Both the position numbers and the translations under genes were made by a program. A stretch of 64,000 bases of DNA from Escallonia rubra (lineage: Eukaryota > Streptophyta > Magnoliopsida > Escalloniales > Escalloniaceae): positions 248,001-312,000 of the forward strand of contig JAVXUO010003173.1 in assembly GCA_033065855.1 (NCBI GenBank), given 5' to 3'. Under the pieces are notes generated by a model, which was not told the origin of the DNA, ran no database searches, and was given only the letters and a program-made list of their open reading frames with translations. This document shows positions 11,489 to 24,000 of this stretch, one piece after another. The stretch's first letter is position 1; every line of letters starts with the position of its first letter.

Positions 11489-12180
11489 CTAATCGTGCTC
11501 GTCAACGGGAGTACTGTCATCGGGATCCGGCTCGGTATGTCTAGTAACAGTATCCTGCAGGTAAAGGCACAAACGCATTAATCTTGATAGTAATTGCAAG
11601 TCGTGTTTATTTCATGTGTTAATTGACTTCATAAAATAATTGTTTGTACCTGACCCCCCCCCTGTGCGCTGATCATCTGGAACACCTCCTCCGCAATGCG
11701 ATGGATATCGTTCGGGTGTAACTGTCACTCCGCGGGTGGTGTCTACGTCTATGGAAGGGCAGCAGGGGGTGGGGACGCTTCTATCACGGCACGTGCAGTC
11801 GTGCTGGGTAGGCCGTGTATGCGCCCTTTCGGCCTATTGACGACCCCTGGTATCCAGCCACCACTTCAATTCCTTGGGTACTCGTTCCCGTACTTATGGA
11901 CGCTAATGGCTGGTCGGACTATTACCCAGATCCCCTGATCTGTTCGTACAAGGCTTGCAAAATAGTTATTGACATTGAAGACATTAAGGCAACATACATC
12001 GACTACATAGTAGAAATTTTAACATAAACAAATTAATATGTAACTAACATCGATCTGCCGGAAAATATATGAAATGAAGTCCCTCGCCCGATGTGCATCG
12101 TCCTTATCTTTCTTCCTCACGTGCGTCTGAGTGTGCAACAGAGCACAGACCTCATCCGACTTCGGGTTACTTAGGGTTCA
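11489..12180 (-). pseudogene. Remnant of a CACTA-encoded (Ptta/En/Spm-like) protein
   Basis: Reading the minus strand, 12170-12060 gives NPKSDEVCALLHTQTHVRKK and then DKDDAHRARDFISYIFR, a charged stretch like the transposon-associated proteins of plant CACTA elements. Further along, 11710-11650 gives DIHRIAEEVFQMISAQGG. This can splice, after a length change in a nine-base G run, to DTVTRHTEPDPDDSTPVDEH and a stop at 11489-11491. The blocks are separated by non-coding sequence and I cannot build one clean reading frame. The family assignment rests on context and motif flavour. Confidence 0.5.
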
Positions 12181-13208
12181 ATTAGATTATATAAATCGAG
12201 TATACGAGTAAGTTATATTAGATTGGTTTGTTGCGTCCACCTTGTGCATCCACCCATAAAACCGGACCGGAGAAGAGGCCATTTTACCACCATTCTCCTT
12301 CTCTAATGCAACAACTCACATTTACTACACGAACACCTTATCTTATCAAAGTCAACATATGCAGGATGCACATAAGCAAACTTGAGAAATTCATTAACGC
12401 GATCCTCGAAATCATCGTCATTTTTTCTTTTTATCCAATTTCGATCGACCGACACGACGACTGATATATACCACCTTAAATTAAAACCAATAATTAGGTA
12501 GGGTCAATATGAAATGAATGCATGGATGTTACAACATGTCTATACCCCTTACATTCTCTAATAGGTACTGGTCATATCCTATTCAGAAAAGCACATGTCT
12601 ATAAAACAGTTACCAACTCATACTTAGTCCTATGTCTACAGCAAATTCGGCAGCACCTCCCCGTATTTTTCTAAGTACACGACATCGAATAGGTGTTCTA
12701 GCATCCGTTAAATTTTGCTCTTGCAAGATTAGACGAATGTTAGAACACCAGATCTGTATACACCTGGAGAAACACTGGAGAACGCGTACCAATAATCCAC
12801 AACATAGAACACAGAGCATGAATCAATATATTGTTTATAAACACTTAACTTATTAAATTGTCCAAATTGGATATCCAAAGGCTCATTTCAAAGCATTACT
12901 TTGTAATGAGTACCTTTGAACAAGAACTAAGATTTTTTTATGCATGCATGCATTTAAAAATTTGTAACATATGTAACAATCTTTCTGAAATATCAAAATT
13001 TCGGAAAGATGGAATCATTACGTTAATTTGCAAGAACATACCATAGCCAAATGATTCACTTTACAATTCATTGACAACGAGTTGTAACCAACTCATTGTC
13101 AATGGACTTCACAAGATAACAACGAATATTCCTAATGCGGGAAGCCGACTCATATTTCTCAGTGGAATATAGAGTTCATTCGCAGAGTTGATATTGTCCC
13201 ACCTGTGA

Positions 13209-14215
13209 TTATGATGGGGTTTACGTATATAACTATGGTTAGGTTGTATTTAGGAGCATTAGGATTAATTATGAATGTATTAGGGTTTAATTAGGCTAAT
13301 TGGGGTCAATTGAGTTCATTAGGGTTAGTCAGGGCTATTTAAGGCTCATTAGGGTTTAGTTAGGGTTTATTAGAGCTAATTAGGATTTTAATTAGAGTAA
13401 TTAGGGTTTATATAGTTTAATTAGCTTCTGTTTAGGATTTATCAATGCAACTAGGGTTTACTCCGGTTAATTAGGTGTGATTAGGGCTAATTAGGGCTCG
13501 TTAGGGCTAATTAGAGTTTAATTAACAGTAAATTGGGGTTAATAAATGTTAATAGGCCTAATCAGTGTTAGTCAGGACTAATTGGAGTTAGTTGGGTTTA
13601 ATTAGAATTAATTAGTGTAAATTAAAGTCTAATTAAGAATTAATTAGAGTTAATTAGTGTTGATTAGGGCTAACTCGAGCTAATTAGGGTTAATTGGATT
13701 TAATTAGAGTTAATTATTGTTAATTATAATTTATTTAGGGTTTAATTAGGATAATTAGGGCTAATTGTTAATTTTGACTAATTAGTGTTAGTTAGCACTA
13801 ATTAAGGTTAATTGGAGTTAGTTGGGTTTAATTAGGATTAATTAGTGTAAATTAGAGTTTAATTAAGAATTAATTATTGTTAATCAGTGTTAATTAAGGC
13901 TAATTAGGGCTAATAAGGGCTAATTCGAGCTAATTAGGGTTAATTAGAGTTAATTGGGTTTAATTAGAGTTAAATAGGATTTAATTATGATTAATCAGCG
14001 TTTATGTGTTAATTAGGGCTAATCAGGCTATTTCAGGCTATTTAGGATTAATTAGAGTTAATTAGGTTTAATTATACTTAATTAGTGTTATTTAGGGTTT
14101 AATTAGGACTAATTAGGGCTAATTGAGCCTAATTAGAACTGATTAGGGTTAATTACAACTAATTAGGTTTAATTAGGGTAGATTAGAGTTAATTAGGTTT
14201 TAATTAAGAGTTACG
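13209..14215 (+). repeat. Degenerate TTAATTAGGG-like array, copy 1
   Basis: About 1 kb in which almost every 10-12 bases is a variant of TTAATTAGGGC or TTTAATTAGGGT. The array is strongly strand-biased (AGGG on the plus strand) and AT-rich. It lies inside the CACTA element and has no consistent period, unlike a true satellite or telomere repeat. Confidence 0.85.
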
Positions 14216-14842
14216 GTAAAATTAGGATAAAATTAAAGCATACATTATAACAAACTCATATGCATTAAGCCATAATTAGGGTAAAATTGAAGCATAAATT
14301 ATAACAAAGTAACACTAAATGGACATACTGGTGGTGGCGCAGCGGCGGTGGTGCAGCGGCAGCAGCGTTAGTGGCGCGGTAGTGGAAGGGGCAAACGAGC
14401 TGTGGAGGGACACGACGTCATGGGGGGGAGGGGTGGCCTCGCTAAAGCAGTGGGGTCGCCGGGGGAAGCAATCGCCGGTAAGTAAGAGGGAAAGAGTGAG
14501 GAAAACAGGGGAGAGAAAGAAAGGGAAAAGTACCTTTTTATAATGTACTTTTAGTGACAGACTTGTCTCGACGCTTAAAGTCTGTCACTAAAAGTTGATT
14601 TTTCATAAACTTTTCGCGACGGAAAAATTCGCCGCTAAAAGTTTGGGAGTTTTAGCTACTGACATGTTTCGTCGCTAATTTTTTTTAAAATATTTTAAAA
14701 ATGTGGCCGAAAATAGAAATATTTTATAAACTTTACTGTCACTAAAACATCATGGGGAATTTTTTTTACCGACATGACTTTTAGCGACGGATTGTTGTCT
14801 GTCGTTAAAAGTCCGTCGCTAAAGATCCTTTTTCTTATAGTG

Positions 14843-15682
14843 ATAGCCACTGACAACGCAACTATCAATCACTATCACAGGTCAGTAGATACAAGCCTAA
14901 TCACTATCTCTAGCCATCACCTCCTCGTTCCAAAGGCACTCACCGTCTCTGTGTGATGTGGGTGCACGTGTCGGTGTATACGTGTTTGAATAGAGAGAGA
15001 GAGAGAGAGAGAAGGAGGGGGTGGTGGTGATTGGGATTTGGGGGGCTGAGTGTTTGTGTGTGTGGGTTGTGCAGGGTGTGTGTGCATTGGTTATGGAAGG
15101 TGGACGACTATGGTGTATGGCTGTGTGCGCACTTATTGGTGGGTGGTGGGGGTGAAGACCGTGGTTTTGTAAGGTGGTTTGGTTAGATTGATGGGGATTG
15201 GAAGGGGGGGTGTTGAAGGGCAGATTGTGTGTCTATGCGTGAGAGGTGTGGGTGGTGGGGGTGCCGATGGCTGGGGTGTTGGGTGTTTTTGTGTGTTTGT
15301 CTTGAGAAGTCATGTTTGCCCCTCAATGTGCACGTCCGTTCACCTTTTTTTTTAGCAAAGACACAATTTTGGATCGAATTGGAACAAATTTTCAAAAATT
15401 AGGATGTCATATGCTGAAATTGAAACCTTAAAATTTAAAGGGAAAAAGTGATGTAAACCTTACGGGACCCGGTACGATTTACCCTTTCCTTATGGTGGTT
15501 GGATGGTGGTTGGATGTGCCCCGGAAGTCAATAAAGCAAGATCTGGATTACACTTGTTTATTATACAAAAAAATACCTTGTAACACTTCAAGCCAATAGG
15601 AATGCAAACAGCATACTGTAAGACAAGTAACATATATACCAAACATGACTATTACCTATATTCATTCATATCCCTCGAGCAG
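14843..15682 (+). other. CACTA right flank, no gene recognised
   Basis: Contains a short GA run near 14992-15011, G- and T-rich sequence and an AT-rich stretch. It is duplicated at 18353-19229, where it forms the upstream region of the small gene at 19336, so it probably derives from that gene's original 5' flank. Confidence 0.5.
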
Positions 15683-18352
15683 CCATTTTACCACCATTCT
15701 CCTTCTCTAATGCAACAACTCACATTTACTACACGAACACCTTATTTTATCAAAGTCAACATTTGCAGGATCCACATAAGCAAACTTGAGAAATTCATTG
15801 ACGCGATCCTCGAAATCATCATCATTTTTCCTTTTCATCCAATTTCGATCGACCGACATGACGATTGAGATAACTATATACCACCTTAAATTAAAACCAA
15901 TAATTAGGTAGGGTCAATATGAAATGAATGCATAGATGTTACAACATGTCTATACCCCTTACATGCTCTAATAGGTAGTGGTCCTATCCTATTCAGAAAA
16001 GCAAATGTCTATAAAACAGTTACCAACTCATGCTTAGTCCTATGTCTACAGCAAATTCGGCAGCACCTCCCTGTATTTCTCTAAGTACACGACATCAGAT
16101 AGGTGTTCTAGCATCCATTAAATCTTGTTCTTGTAAGATTAGACGAATGTTAGAACACCAAATTTGTATACACCCGGAGAAACACTGGAGAACGCGTACC
16201 AATAATCCTCGACATAGAACACAGAGCATGAGTCAATATACTGTTTATAAACACTTAACTTTCTAAATTATCCAAATTGGATATCCAAAGGCTCATTTCA
16301 AAGCATTACTTTGTAATGAGTACCTTTGAACAAGAACTAAGGTTTTTTTACGCATGCATGCGTTTAAAAATTGGTAACATATGTAACAATCTTTCTGAAA
16401 TATCAAAATTTCGAAAAGATGGAATTATTACGTTAATTTGCAAGAATATGCCATAACCAAATGATTCACTTTACAATTCATTGACAACGAGTTGTAACCA
16501 ACTCATTATCAATGAACTTCACAAGATAACAACGAATATTCCTAATGCGGGAAGCTGACTCACGTTTCTCAGTGGAATATGGAGTTTATTCGCGGAGTTG
16601 ATATTGTCCCACCTGTGATTATGATGGGATTTACGTATATAGCTATGGTTATGTTGTATTTAGGATCATTAGGATTAATTAGGAATGTATTAGGGTTTAA
16701 TTAGGCTAATTAGGGTCAATTGAGTTCATTAGGGTTAGTCAGGGCTATTTAAGGCTCATTAGGGTTTAGTTAGGGTTTATTAGAGCTAATTAGGATTTTA
16801 ATTAGAGTAATTAGGGTTTAAATAGTTTAATTAGCTTTTGTTTAGGATTTATCAATGCAACTAGGGTTTAATTAGGTTAATTAGGTGTGATTAGGGCTAA
16901 TTAGAGCTCGTTAGGGCTAATTAGAGTTTAATTAATAGTAAATTAGGGTTAATAAATGTTAATAGGGCTAATCAGTGTTAGTCAGGGCTAATTGGAGTTA
17001 GTTGCGTTTAATTAGGATTAATTAGTGTAAATTAAAGTTTAATTAAGAATTAATTAGAGTTAATTAGTGTTGATTAGGGCTGATTGGGGTTAATAAGTGC
17101 TAACTCGAGCTAATTAGGCTTAATTAGAGTTAATTGGATTTAATTAGAGTTAATTATTGTTAATTATAATTTAGTTAGGGTTTAATTAGGATAATTAGGG
17201 CTAATTGTAAATTTTGACTAATTAGTGTTAGTTAGCGCTAATTAAGGTTAATTGAGTTAGTTGGGTTTAATTAGGATTAATTAGTGTAAATTAGAGTTTA
17301 ATTAAGAATTAATTATTGTTAATCAGTGTTAATTAAGGCTAATTAGGGCTAATAAGGGCTAATTCGAGCTAATTAGGGTTAATTAGAGTTAATTGGGTTT
17401 AATTAGAGTTAAATAGGATTTAATCATGGTTAATCAGTGTTTATGTGTTAATTAGAGCTAGTTAGGGCTAATCAGGCTAATTCAGGCTATTTAGGATTAA
17501 TTAGAGTTAATTAGGTTTAATTAGACTTAATTAGTGTTATTTAGGATTTAATTAGGACTAGTTAGGGCTAATTGAGCCTAATTAGAACTGATTAGGGTTA
17601 ATTACAGCTAATTAGGTTTAATTAGGGTAGATTAGTGTTAATTAGGTTTTAATTAAGAGTTACGGTAAAATTAGGATAAAATAAAGCATACATTATAACA
17701 AAGCAAGATGACAAAGCATACATTATAACAAACTCATATGCATTAAGCCATATTAGGGTAAAATTTAAGCATAAATTATAACAAAGCAACACTAAATGGA
17801 CATACCGGTGGTGGCGCAGCAGCGGTGGTGCGGCGGCAGCGGCGTTAGTGGCGCGGTAGTGGAAGGGGCAAGCTAGCTGTGGACCGGAGGGACACGACGT
17901 CGTGGGGGGCTATCGCCCCGGGGGGGGGGGAGGGAGAGGGGTTGCCTCGCCGGAGTAGTGGGGTCGCCGGGGGAAGCAATCGCCGGTAAGTAAGAGGGAA
18001 ATAGTGAGGAAAACGGGGGGAGAGAAAGAAAGGGAAAAGTGCCTTTTTATAACGTACTTTTAGTGACGGACTTGTCTCGACGCTTAAAGTCTGTCACTAA
18101 AAGTCAATTTTTCATAGACTTTTCGCGATGGAAAAATTTGCCGCTAAAAGTTTGGGAGTTTTAGGGACGGACATGTTCCGTCGCTAATTTTTTTAAAAAT
18201 ATTTTAAAAAATGTGGCCGAAAACAGAAATATTTTAAAACCTTTACCATCACTAAAACATCGTCGGGAATTTTTTTTACCAACATGACTTTTAGCGATGG
18301 ATTGTTGTCTGTCGTTAAAAGTCCGTCGCTAAAGATCCTTTTTCTTGTAGTG
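15683..18352 (-). mobile_element. Left-truncated second copy of the CACTA element
   Basis: The second duplicated copy keeps the right CACTA terminus (...TTTTTCTTGTAGTG at 18339-18352) and the right subterminal CTTTTAGCGACGG repeats. It lacks the left end because its breakpoint fell inside the element. It could not move on its own ends. Confidence 0.85.
16629..17662 (+). repeat. Degenerate TTAATTAGGG-like array, copy 2
   Basis: Second copy of the array at 13209-14215, carried along by the segmental duplication. It has small length differences and scattered substitutions. Confidence 0.85.
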
Positions 18353-19335
18353 ATAGCCACTGACAACGCAACTACCAATCACTGTCACAGGTCAGTAGAT
18401 GCAAGCCCAATCACTATCCCTAGCCATCACCTCCTCGTTCCAAAGCACTAACCGTCTCTGTGTGATGTGGGTGGACGTGTGGGTGTATGCGTGTTTGAAT
18501 AGAGAGAGAGAGAGAGAAGGAGGGGGTGGTGGTGATTGGGATTTGGGGGTTTGAGTGTTTGTGTGTGTGGGTTGTGCATGGTGTGTGCGCATTGGTTATG
18601 GAAGGTGGATGACTATGGTGTATGGCTGTGTGTGCACTTATTGGTGGGTGGTGGGGTGGGGTGGTAGGGGTGAAGACCGTGGTTTTGTAAGGTGGTTTGG
18701 TTAGATGGATGGGGATTGGAGGGGGGGGGGGTGTTGAAGGGAAGATTGTGTGTCTATGCGTGAGGGGTGTGGGTGGTGGGGGTGCCGATAGCTCGGGTGT
18801 TGGGTGTTTTTGTGTGTTTGTCTTGAGAAGTCATGTTTCCCCCTCAATGTGCACGCCCGTTCACCTTTTTTTTAGCAGAGACACAATTTTGGATCGAATT
18901 GGAACAAATCTTCAAAAATTAGGACGTCATATGCTAAAATTGAAACCTTAAAATTTTTAGGGAAAAAGTGATGTAAACCTTACGGGACCCGGTACGGTTT
19001 ACCATTTCCTTATGGTGGTTGGATTTGCCGTTTACCCTTTCCTTATGGTGGTTGGATTTGCCCCGGAAGTCAATAAAGCAAGATCTGGATTACACTTGTT
19101 TATTATACAAAAAAATAGCCTTGTAACACTTCAAGCCAATAGGAATGCAAACAGCATATTGTAAGACAAGTAGCATATATACCCAACATGACTAGCTATC
19201 ACCTATATTCATTCATATCCCTCGAGCAGCTGTTGCAGACATCCAGAAATCCCACCTACCCTCTACTTGTCAACACCTCACGCCTTTGGAAGTACAGGGT
19301 ACCTCCCAAAGTACTTTCCATCTCTAACCAGAGCC

Positions 19336-19680
19336 ATGTTTAGAGCTCTAAGCACACGAAGGAGTCGTCGAGGATACGACCGGTTGGCCGATGAGTCCTC
19401 CATCGATCTCTTAGAGGAGAAGTTGAGGAGGGCCACAAGCTTGCCAGCAAAGTTTTTCGGCGCATCGAAGGAAGTGGGTGCTGAACAGAAGTTTGTGGCG
19501 AACTCTGCAGTGAAGCAAGCGAAGAAGGCCAGCAAGATTCACCCGATATTCAGTCTCTTCGACAGGCGCCGTAGGAAGAAGGCCACGGCCAAGCCAGAGT
19601 TTGCGAGGTACATGGAGTATCTGAAGGAGGGAGGTAGATGGGATATGAACACGGACATGCCTGTAATGTACTACAAATGA
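19336..19680 (+). CDS. Small conserved-looking plant protein of unknown function
   Basis: An uninterrupted 114-codon frame starting MFRALSTRRSRRGYDRL and ending DMNTDMPVMYYK before TGA. It contains a basic N-terminus, an LLEEKLRRA segment, a basic IHPIFSLFDRRRRKK stretch and an aromatic, acidic C-terminus (EFARYMEYLKEGGRWD). This pattern matches small uncharacterised angiosperm proteins I remember, but no biochemical role is known to me. The first ATG in frame is at 19336. The frame stays open upstream to at least 19201 without another ATG, and TTGCAG at 19233-19238 could be a splice acceptor, so an upstream exon is possible. Its place between the PPR and ERA genes suggests the counterpart of Arabidopsis At5g66490 or At5g66480, which is inference. 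No signal peptide or membrane segment is visible. Confidence 0.75.
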   Translation: MFRALSTRRSRRGYDRLADESSIDLLEEKLRRATSLPAKFFGASKEVGAEQKFVANSAVKQAKKASKIHPIFSLFDRRRRKKATAKPEFARYMEYLKEGGRWDMNTDMPVMYYK

Positions 19681-21039
19681 AGTAGATTGTTGTACTATTT
19701 GGAGCCCTCTAATAAGGTTATTTTGTGATGAAATCCCAAGTTTCTATATAATCTATTGAATGTCTATCTTCTCAATGCTCTGGGTGTTATGCTTGTGTAG
19801 TAATATTTTGGTATATATCTAAGAAAATTGCTAGGTCAGATGTCCTTGATAGAAAATGGATGGGAAAAAAACCTAGATCGTCAAAATAAAAGTTATAAGC
19901 AATATATAACTCAAGTCACGTTACATACAACGAACTTGAAAGTGTAAAGTAGTTAAGATGAAAATCTCGTTCTATGAGCAAGAGTATCCACGATCGAATT
20001 TAAATTGCACGAATGTTAAGGTTTATATACGAGTGCAAAAAAGAAAGGAATACAGAAGGAAACACAAAGCTTATCAATTTAGAACTAACAGAAACCATAT
20101 TCCACTGCTCCGGATACGCAAAAGAGTTTGGGTTGGCTGTCTGATACGCTAAATTAAAAGACAAATCATGTCCTCTAGTTGACACACTCAAAATATATAC
20201 AACATGCGCGAATATACCCGTGTAATACAAATAAACAAAGATCGTGGTTATATCCGAAAAGTCAACTTTGTCGCACATGAGATACAATTTGGATCAAAGA
20301 AGGGTTGCTATCGGCTCATAAAAAAGAAATTGTAGCATTGTCACTGATCGTACGTATTATCATTAGTTGAACTTTTCCATCAACACTAGGCCATATAGTC
20401 TTAATAAAAAAAACTAGGCCATATAGTCAAGCTTTAATATATATTTTTTTTTCGTGATTGCTACCCGTATTTGCTTCCACAAAGATTACATCCACTCTGT
20501 CCATCACTCTCTTGGCTCTTAAAATACTCATCCATTGCCATCGAAATCAATTCACGAGTAAAATAGAAAGCTGAAACCAAGAGATGAATGACAAACTCAA
20601 TTGTTCTTTAGTTACAATATATATATTGTTTACTCCATGATGTCATTGATTTTAAGAATTGCCGCTAAATAAAAGTGATATTCCTGAGAATAAGGCTTCC
20701 AAAAGATTTCATGATTAGTAGTTTTCTGTTATTGATTTTCATATTCAGTTTGAAAATCCGTTGTACTTTTATCATTTTCACCAAAAAAAAATTTAGCTAC
20801 TTTTTGTTAGTATTTGAGTAATTTTATCCAAAACGAAAACAGAAAATGGTAAAAGTACGCAAAAAAAATTCTTTCATCATCATTACTAAAAACAGAAAAT
20901 GAATATTGTAAGCGTACGGAGCCTTAATGATTAGTAGTTTTGAGCTATGCGTAATAGCACCTTTAGTGGAAAAAAGGGTGCATGAGATACGTCTATCAAC
21001 CACGCTTCAAGCAAAACTAATACCGATGCTTAATGTCTC
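19681..21039. other. AT-rich intergenic stretch
   Basis: Presumed 3' region of the small gene followed by AT-rich sequence. The phrase ACTAGGCCATATAGTC recurs within 40 bases near 20385-20430. I see no gene. Confidence 0.5.
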
Positions 21040-21053
21040 AGTATCAGCGTCAC

Positions 21054-24000
21054 AGAGAAGACAATAATGGGCACACAGAGAAGACAGGAAAAGTTGTGAA
21101 TGAAAGAAGAAGGAAGTGGGTCAGAAAACCGCGCATCGATGCTTTGCCCGCAGTCAACATAGAATTGAATAATGAGATTCTAAGAGGAACCAAAGGAAAT
21201 CTGCGTGCTTCGATGGGACAATGGACATGGAAGTGGAGAATACCATCAAGAAGCAGGCCCTAGGATCTTCTGTAGATTCAGGTGAGGTATCCCTGGCACA
21301 CAATCCAACAGCGGCGGCTGAAATCCAGCCCTGCCGATCACCATGAATTTCCTAAGCTGGAACTGTAATGGGTTTGGGAACCCGTCTACAGTTCGAGCCC
21401 TTTTAGAATTAGTAAATAAGCAAGATCCCTCGGTGGTATTCTTGATGGAAACAAGATGTCACTTGCGTAGAGTAGAAGAAAAAAAAAGCTAGATTAGGTT
21501 TTTTTGGATTGATAGTTAATCCCAAAGGCAGAAGTGGAGGTGTTGCATTACTTTGGAACAAATGCGTAAAAGTTCTGGTGCAAAGCTACTCCCAGTATCA
21601 TATAGATGCCACCATTGAGGATTCGGGAATTGGACAGCGTTGGAGGTTTACAGGTTTTTATGGCCATTCCGTAACTGCCAAAAGAATAGAAACGTGGCAA
21701 TTGCTTCGTAAGCTACATTAGAAATACAAACTACCTTGGGTTTGCATAGGGGACTTCAATGAAATTTTGTTCCATCATGAGAAGGATGGGTGGGCTGACA
21801 AGGCAGAATGGCAACTGAGAAACTTTCGAACTTGTTTGGAAGATTGTGGGCTCGAAAATATTGGTTTCGTTTGGCAAAAATTCATGTGGACAAACAACAG
21901 ATGCGTTCCATTCACGGTGAAAGAAAGATTAGACCGGACATGTGTGAATACAGATTGGTTTTTGCTATTTCCAGACTCAAATGTCTCTCATCTATTCACT
22001 CATACTTCAGATCATCTGCCCATTCTCCTAAGCACCAGATCTAGTCAAGGGTTCATGAAGAAGCGAAGCAAAAAGTTTTTTAAATTCGAATCGATGTGGG
22101 TCAAAAGAGAGGACTGTGAGCAGACTATCAAAGAGGCATGGGACTATCCCCAAGAAGATGATACTTTTTCCAAATTTCTCAACAAAATTAGAAATTGCCG
22201 AATTGGTTTACTAAAGTGGAACAAGAGCACTGTTGGAAATGTACAAGGCAAGATCAGAGGAATGAAGCATAAGTTGTAGGTCCTTAAAATGGGGTAGATC
22301 ATAGAAGCATCTCGTTAAAAGGAACTCTCAATTAGGAAACAACTTGAGGACATGCTAGATATGGAGGAGTTTATGGAAACAACGATCTTACTTTCAGTGG
22401 TTAATGGAGGGGGATCAAAATACCAAATATTTTCATGCCAAGGCTAGTGTTCAAAAGCGCCGTAATCTAATTTCAAATATTAAAATAGCAAAGGGAACTG
22501 GTGTGCAAATGAGGCAGAAATGGAAGCTACGGCGGTCGCATACTTCTAGAAGTTGTTCACCTCCTCCAATCCTAATAGTGTGGACATGGAAGAAGCTCTG
22601 GCAGCTATAGAGACTAAGGTCACTGATGAGATGAATGAGAATCTTTTGAGGAACTTCCGAGATGATGAGGTGTCAGTTGCCCTTCATAGCATGTTCCCCA
22701 CCAAAGCAACCGGTCCTGATGGTATGTCTGTTTTATTTTTTCAAAAATTTTTGGCACATTGTAGGAAGCGATGTCTCAAACCTAGCTTTATATTTTCTTA
22801 ACAGAAATCAATTCTGTCCTAAGCTAAATTACACTCACATAGTGTTAATACCTAAGTGCCATAACCCCGAAGAAATGATCCAGTTCCGACCTATTAGCCT
22901 TTGCAACGTTGTCTACAAAATTTTGTCAAAAATGCTAGCAAATAGACTGAAACCTTTAATGTCGAGTATTATTTCTGAATCCCAAAGTGCTTTCATTTCT
23001 GGTAGGCTTATCTCTGATATGCTAGTTGCATTTGAGCTTAATCATTTTCTATAGGGTAAAAGATGGGGAAAATCAAGTAGTGTTGCACTCAAACTCGATA
23101 TGAGCAAGGCTTACGACCGTGTTGAGTGGTGTTTTGTCTTAGGAGTCCTCAAAAAGTTAGGGTTCAAAGAGCGTTGGCTAACTCTCATACATACTTACCT
23201 GAGCACAATGTCATACTCCATATCATTGAATGGTGAACAGTTAGGATTTTTTTCTCATGAGAGGGGCCTCTGCCAAGAAGACCCTTTGTCTCCTTATTTA
23301 TTTATTTTTTGTACAGATTGTCTATCTGTTTTGCTTATCAAGGCGAATCGGGAAAGAAAGATTCACGGAGGAAGAGCGAGCAAAGAAGGCCCACAAGTCA
23401 CATACTTATTCTTTGCAGATGATAGTTTGCTCTTATTCACAGCAAACAAGGAAGAATGTGCTGAGATTAAAAGAATCCTAACAGTTTATGAACGAGCTTC
23501 AGGGCAGCGAATCAATTTCCAAAAGTCGGCAATCTCTTTTAGCAAAAATACAGACCTGACTCTTCGTAGCGAACTGGGTAGTCTATTAGGAGTTGAGGTG
23601 GTAGACTCGCACAACAAGTACCTTGGCCTACCATCAGTGGTCAGGCGCTCAAAGAAGGAAGTATTCAAGGCAATCCATGATAGAGTCCGCAACAAAATTG
23701 AAGGATGGTTTGATAAGTTATTGTCCAGAGCAGGAGAAGAAGTCTTAATCAAAGCAATTGTTCAATTGATCCCCACATACATTATGGGTGCTTCAAAATT
23801 CTAGATCATGTGTGTGACGAACTCGGAGCAATGACTAGCAACTTTTGGTGGGAACAAGAAAATGGAAGGAAGAAGATGCATTGGGTAAATTGGGAGAAAA
23901 TGTGCATGAGTAAACATCAAGGTGGCATGGGATTCAGATATTTAAAAACATTTAATCTAGCCTTATTATCTAAACAAGTGTGGAGACTGCTAATGAATAG

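Larger units (their letters stand above)
10735..14842 (-). mobile_element. CACTA (En/Spm) element, non-autonomous
   Basis: The left terminus is CACTACAAGAAACTGGGC and the right terminus is ...TTTTTCTTATAGTG, the diagnostic CACTA inverted ends. Both subterminal regions (10750-11110 and 14545-14820) are dense in repeats of CTTTTAGCGACGGAC and its reverse complement, as expected for transposase-binding arrays. Flanking triplets are ACA (10732-10734) and ATA (14843-14845), which would be a 3-base duplication with one mismatch. The interior carries remnants of a minus-strand gene and a 1 kb degenerate array. I see no full transposase, so it is probably a derivative that depended on a relative. Confidence 0.85.
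12279..15682 (+). repeat. Tandem segmental duplication, copy 1
   Basis: The segment starts CCATTTTACCACCATTCTCC and ends ...CCCTCGAGCAGC. It contains the right two thirds of the CACTA element and about 840 bases of its right flank. It is followed directly by a second copy in the same orientation. In the first 190 bases I count roughly nine substitutions and a short indel between copies, so the duplication is not very young. Confidence 0.9.
15683..19229 (+). repeat. Tandem segmental duplication, copy 2
   Basis: Begins with the same CCATTTTACCACC sequence and ends ...CTCGAGCAGC before unique sequence resumes at TGTTGCAG, close to the small gene at 19336. The two breakpoints share only about two bases (GC). 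This fits joining by microhomology or an unequal replication event rather than transposition. Confidence 0.9.

Noticed and set aside
13209..14215. Interstitial telomere repeat
   Set aside because: AGGG words are frequent, but the seven-base TTTAGGG period is not kept; the dominant word is TTAATTAGGG-like with variable spacing.
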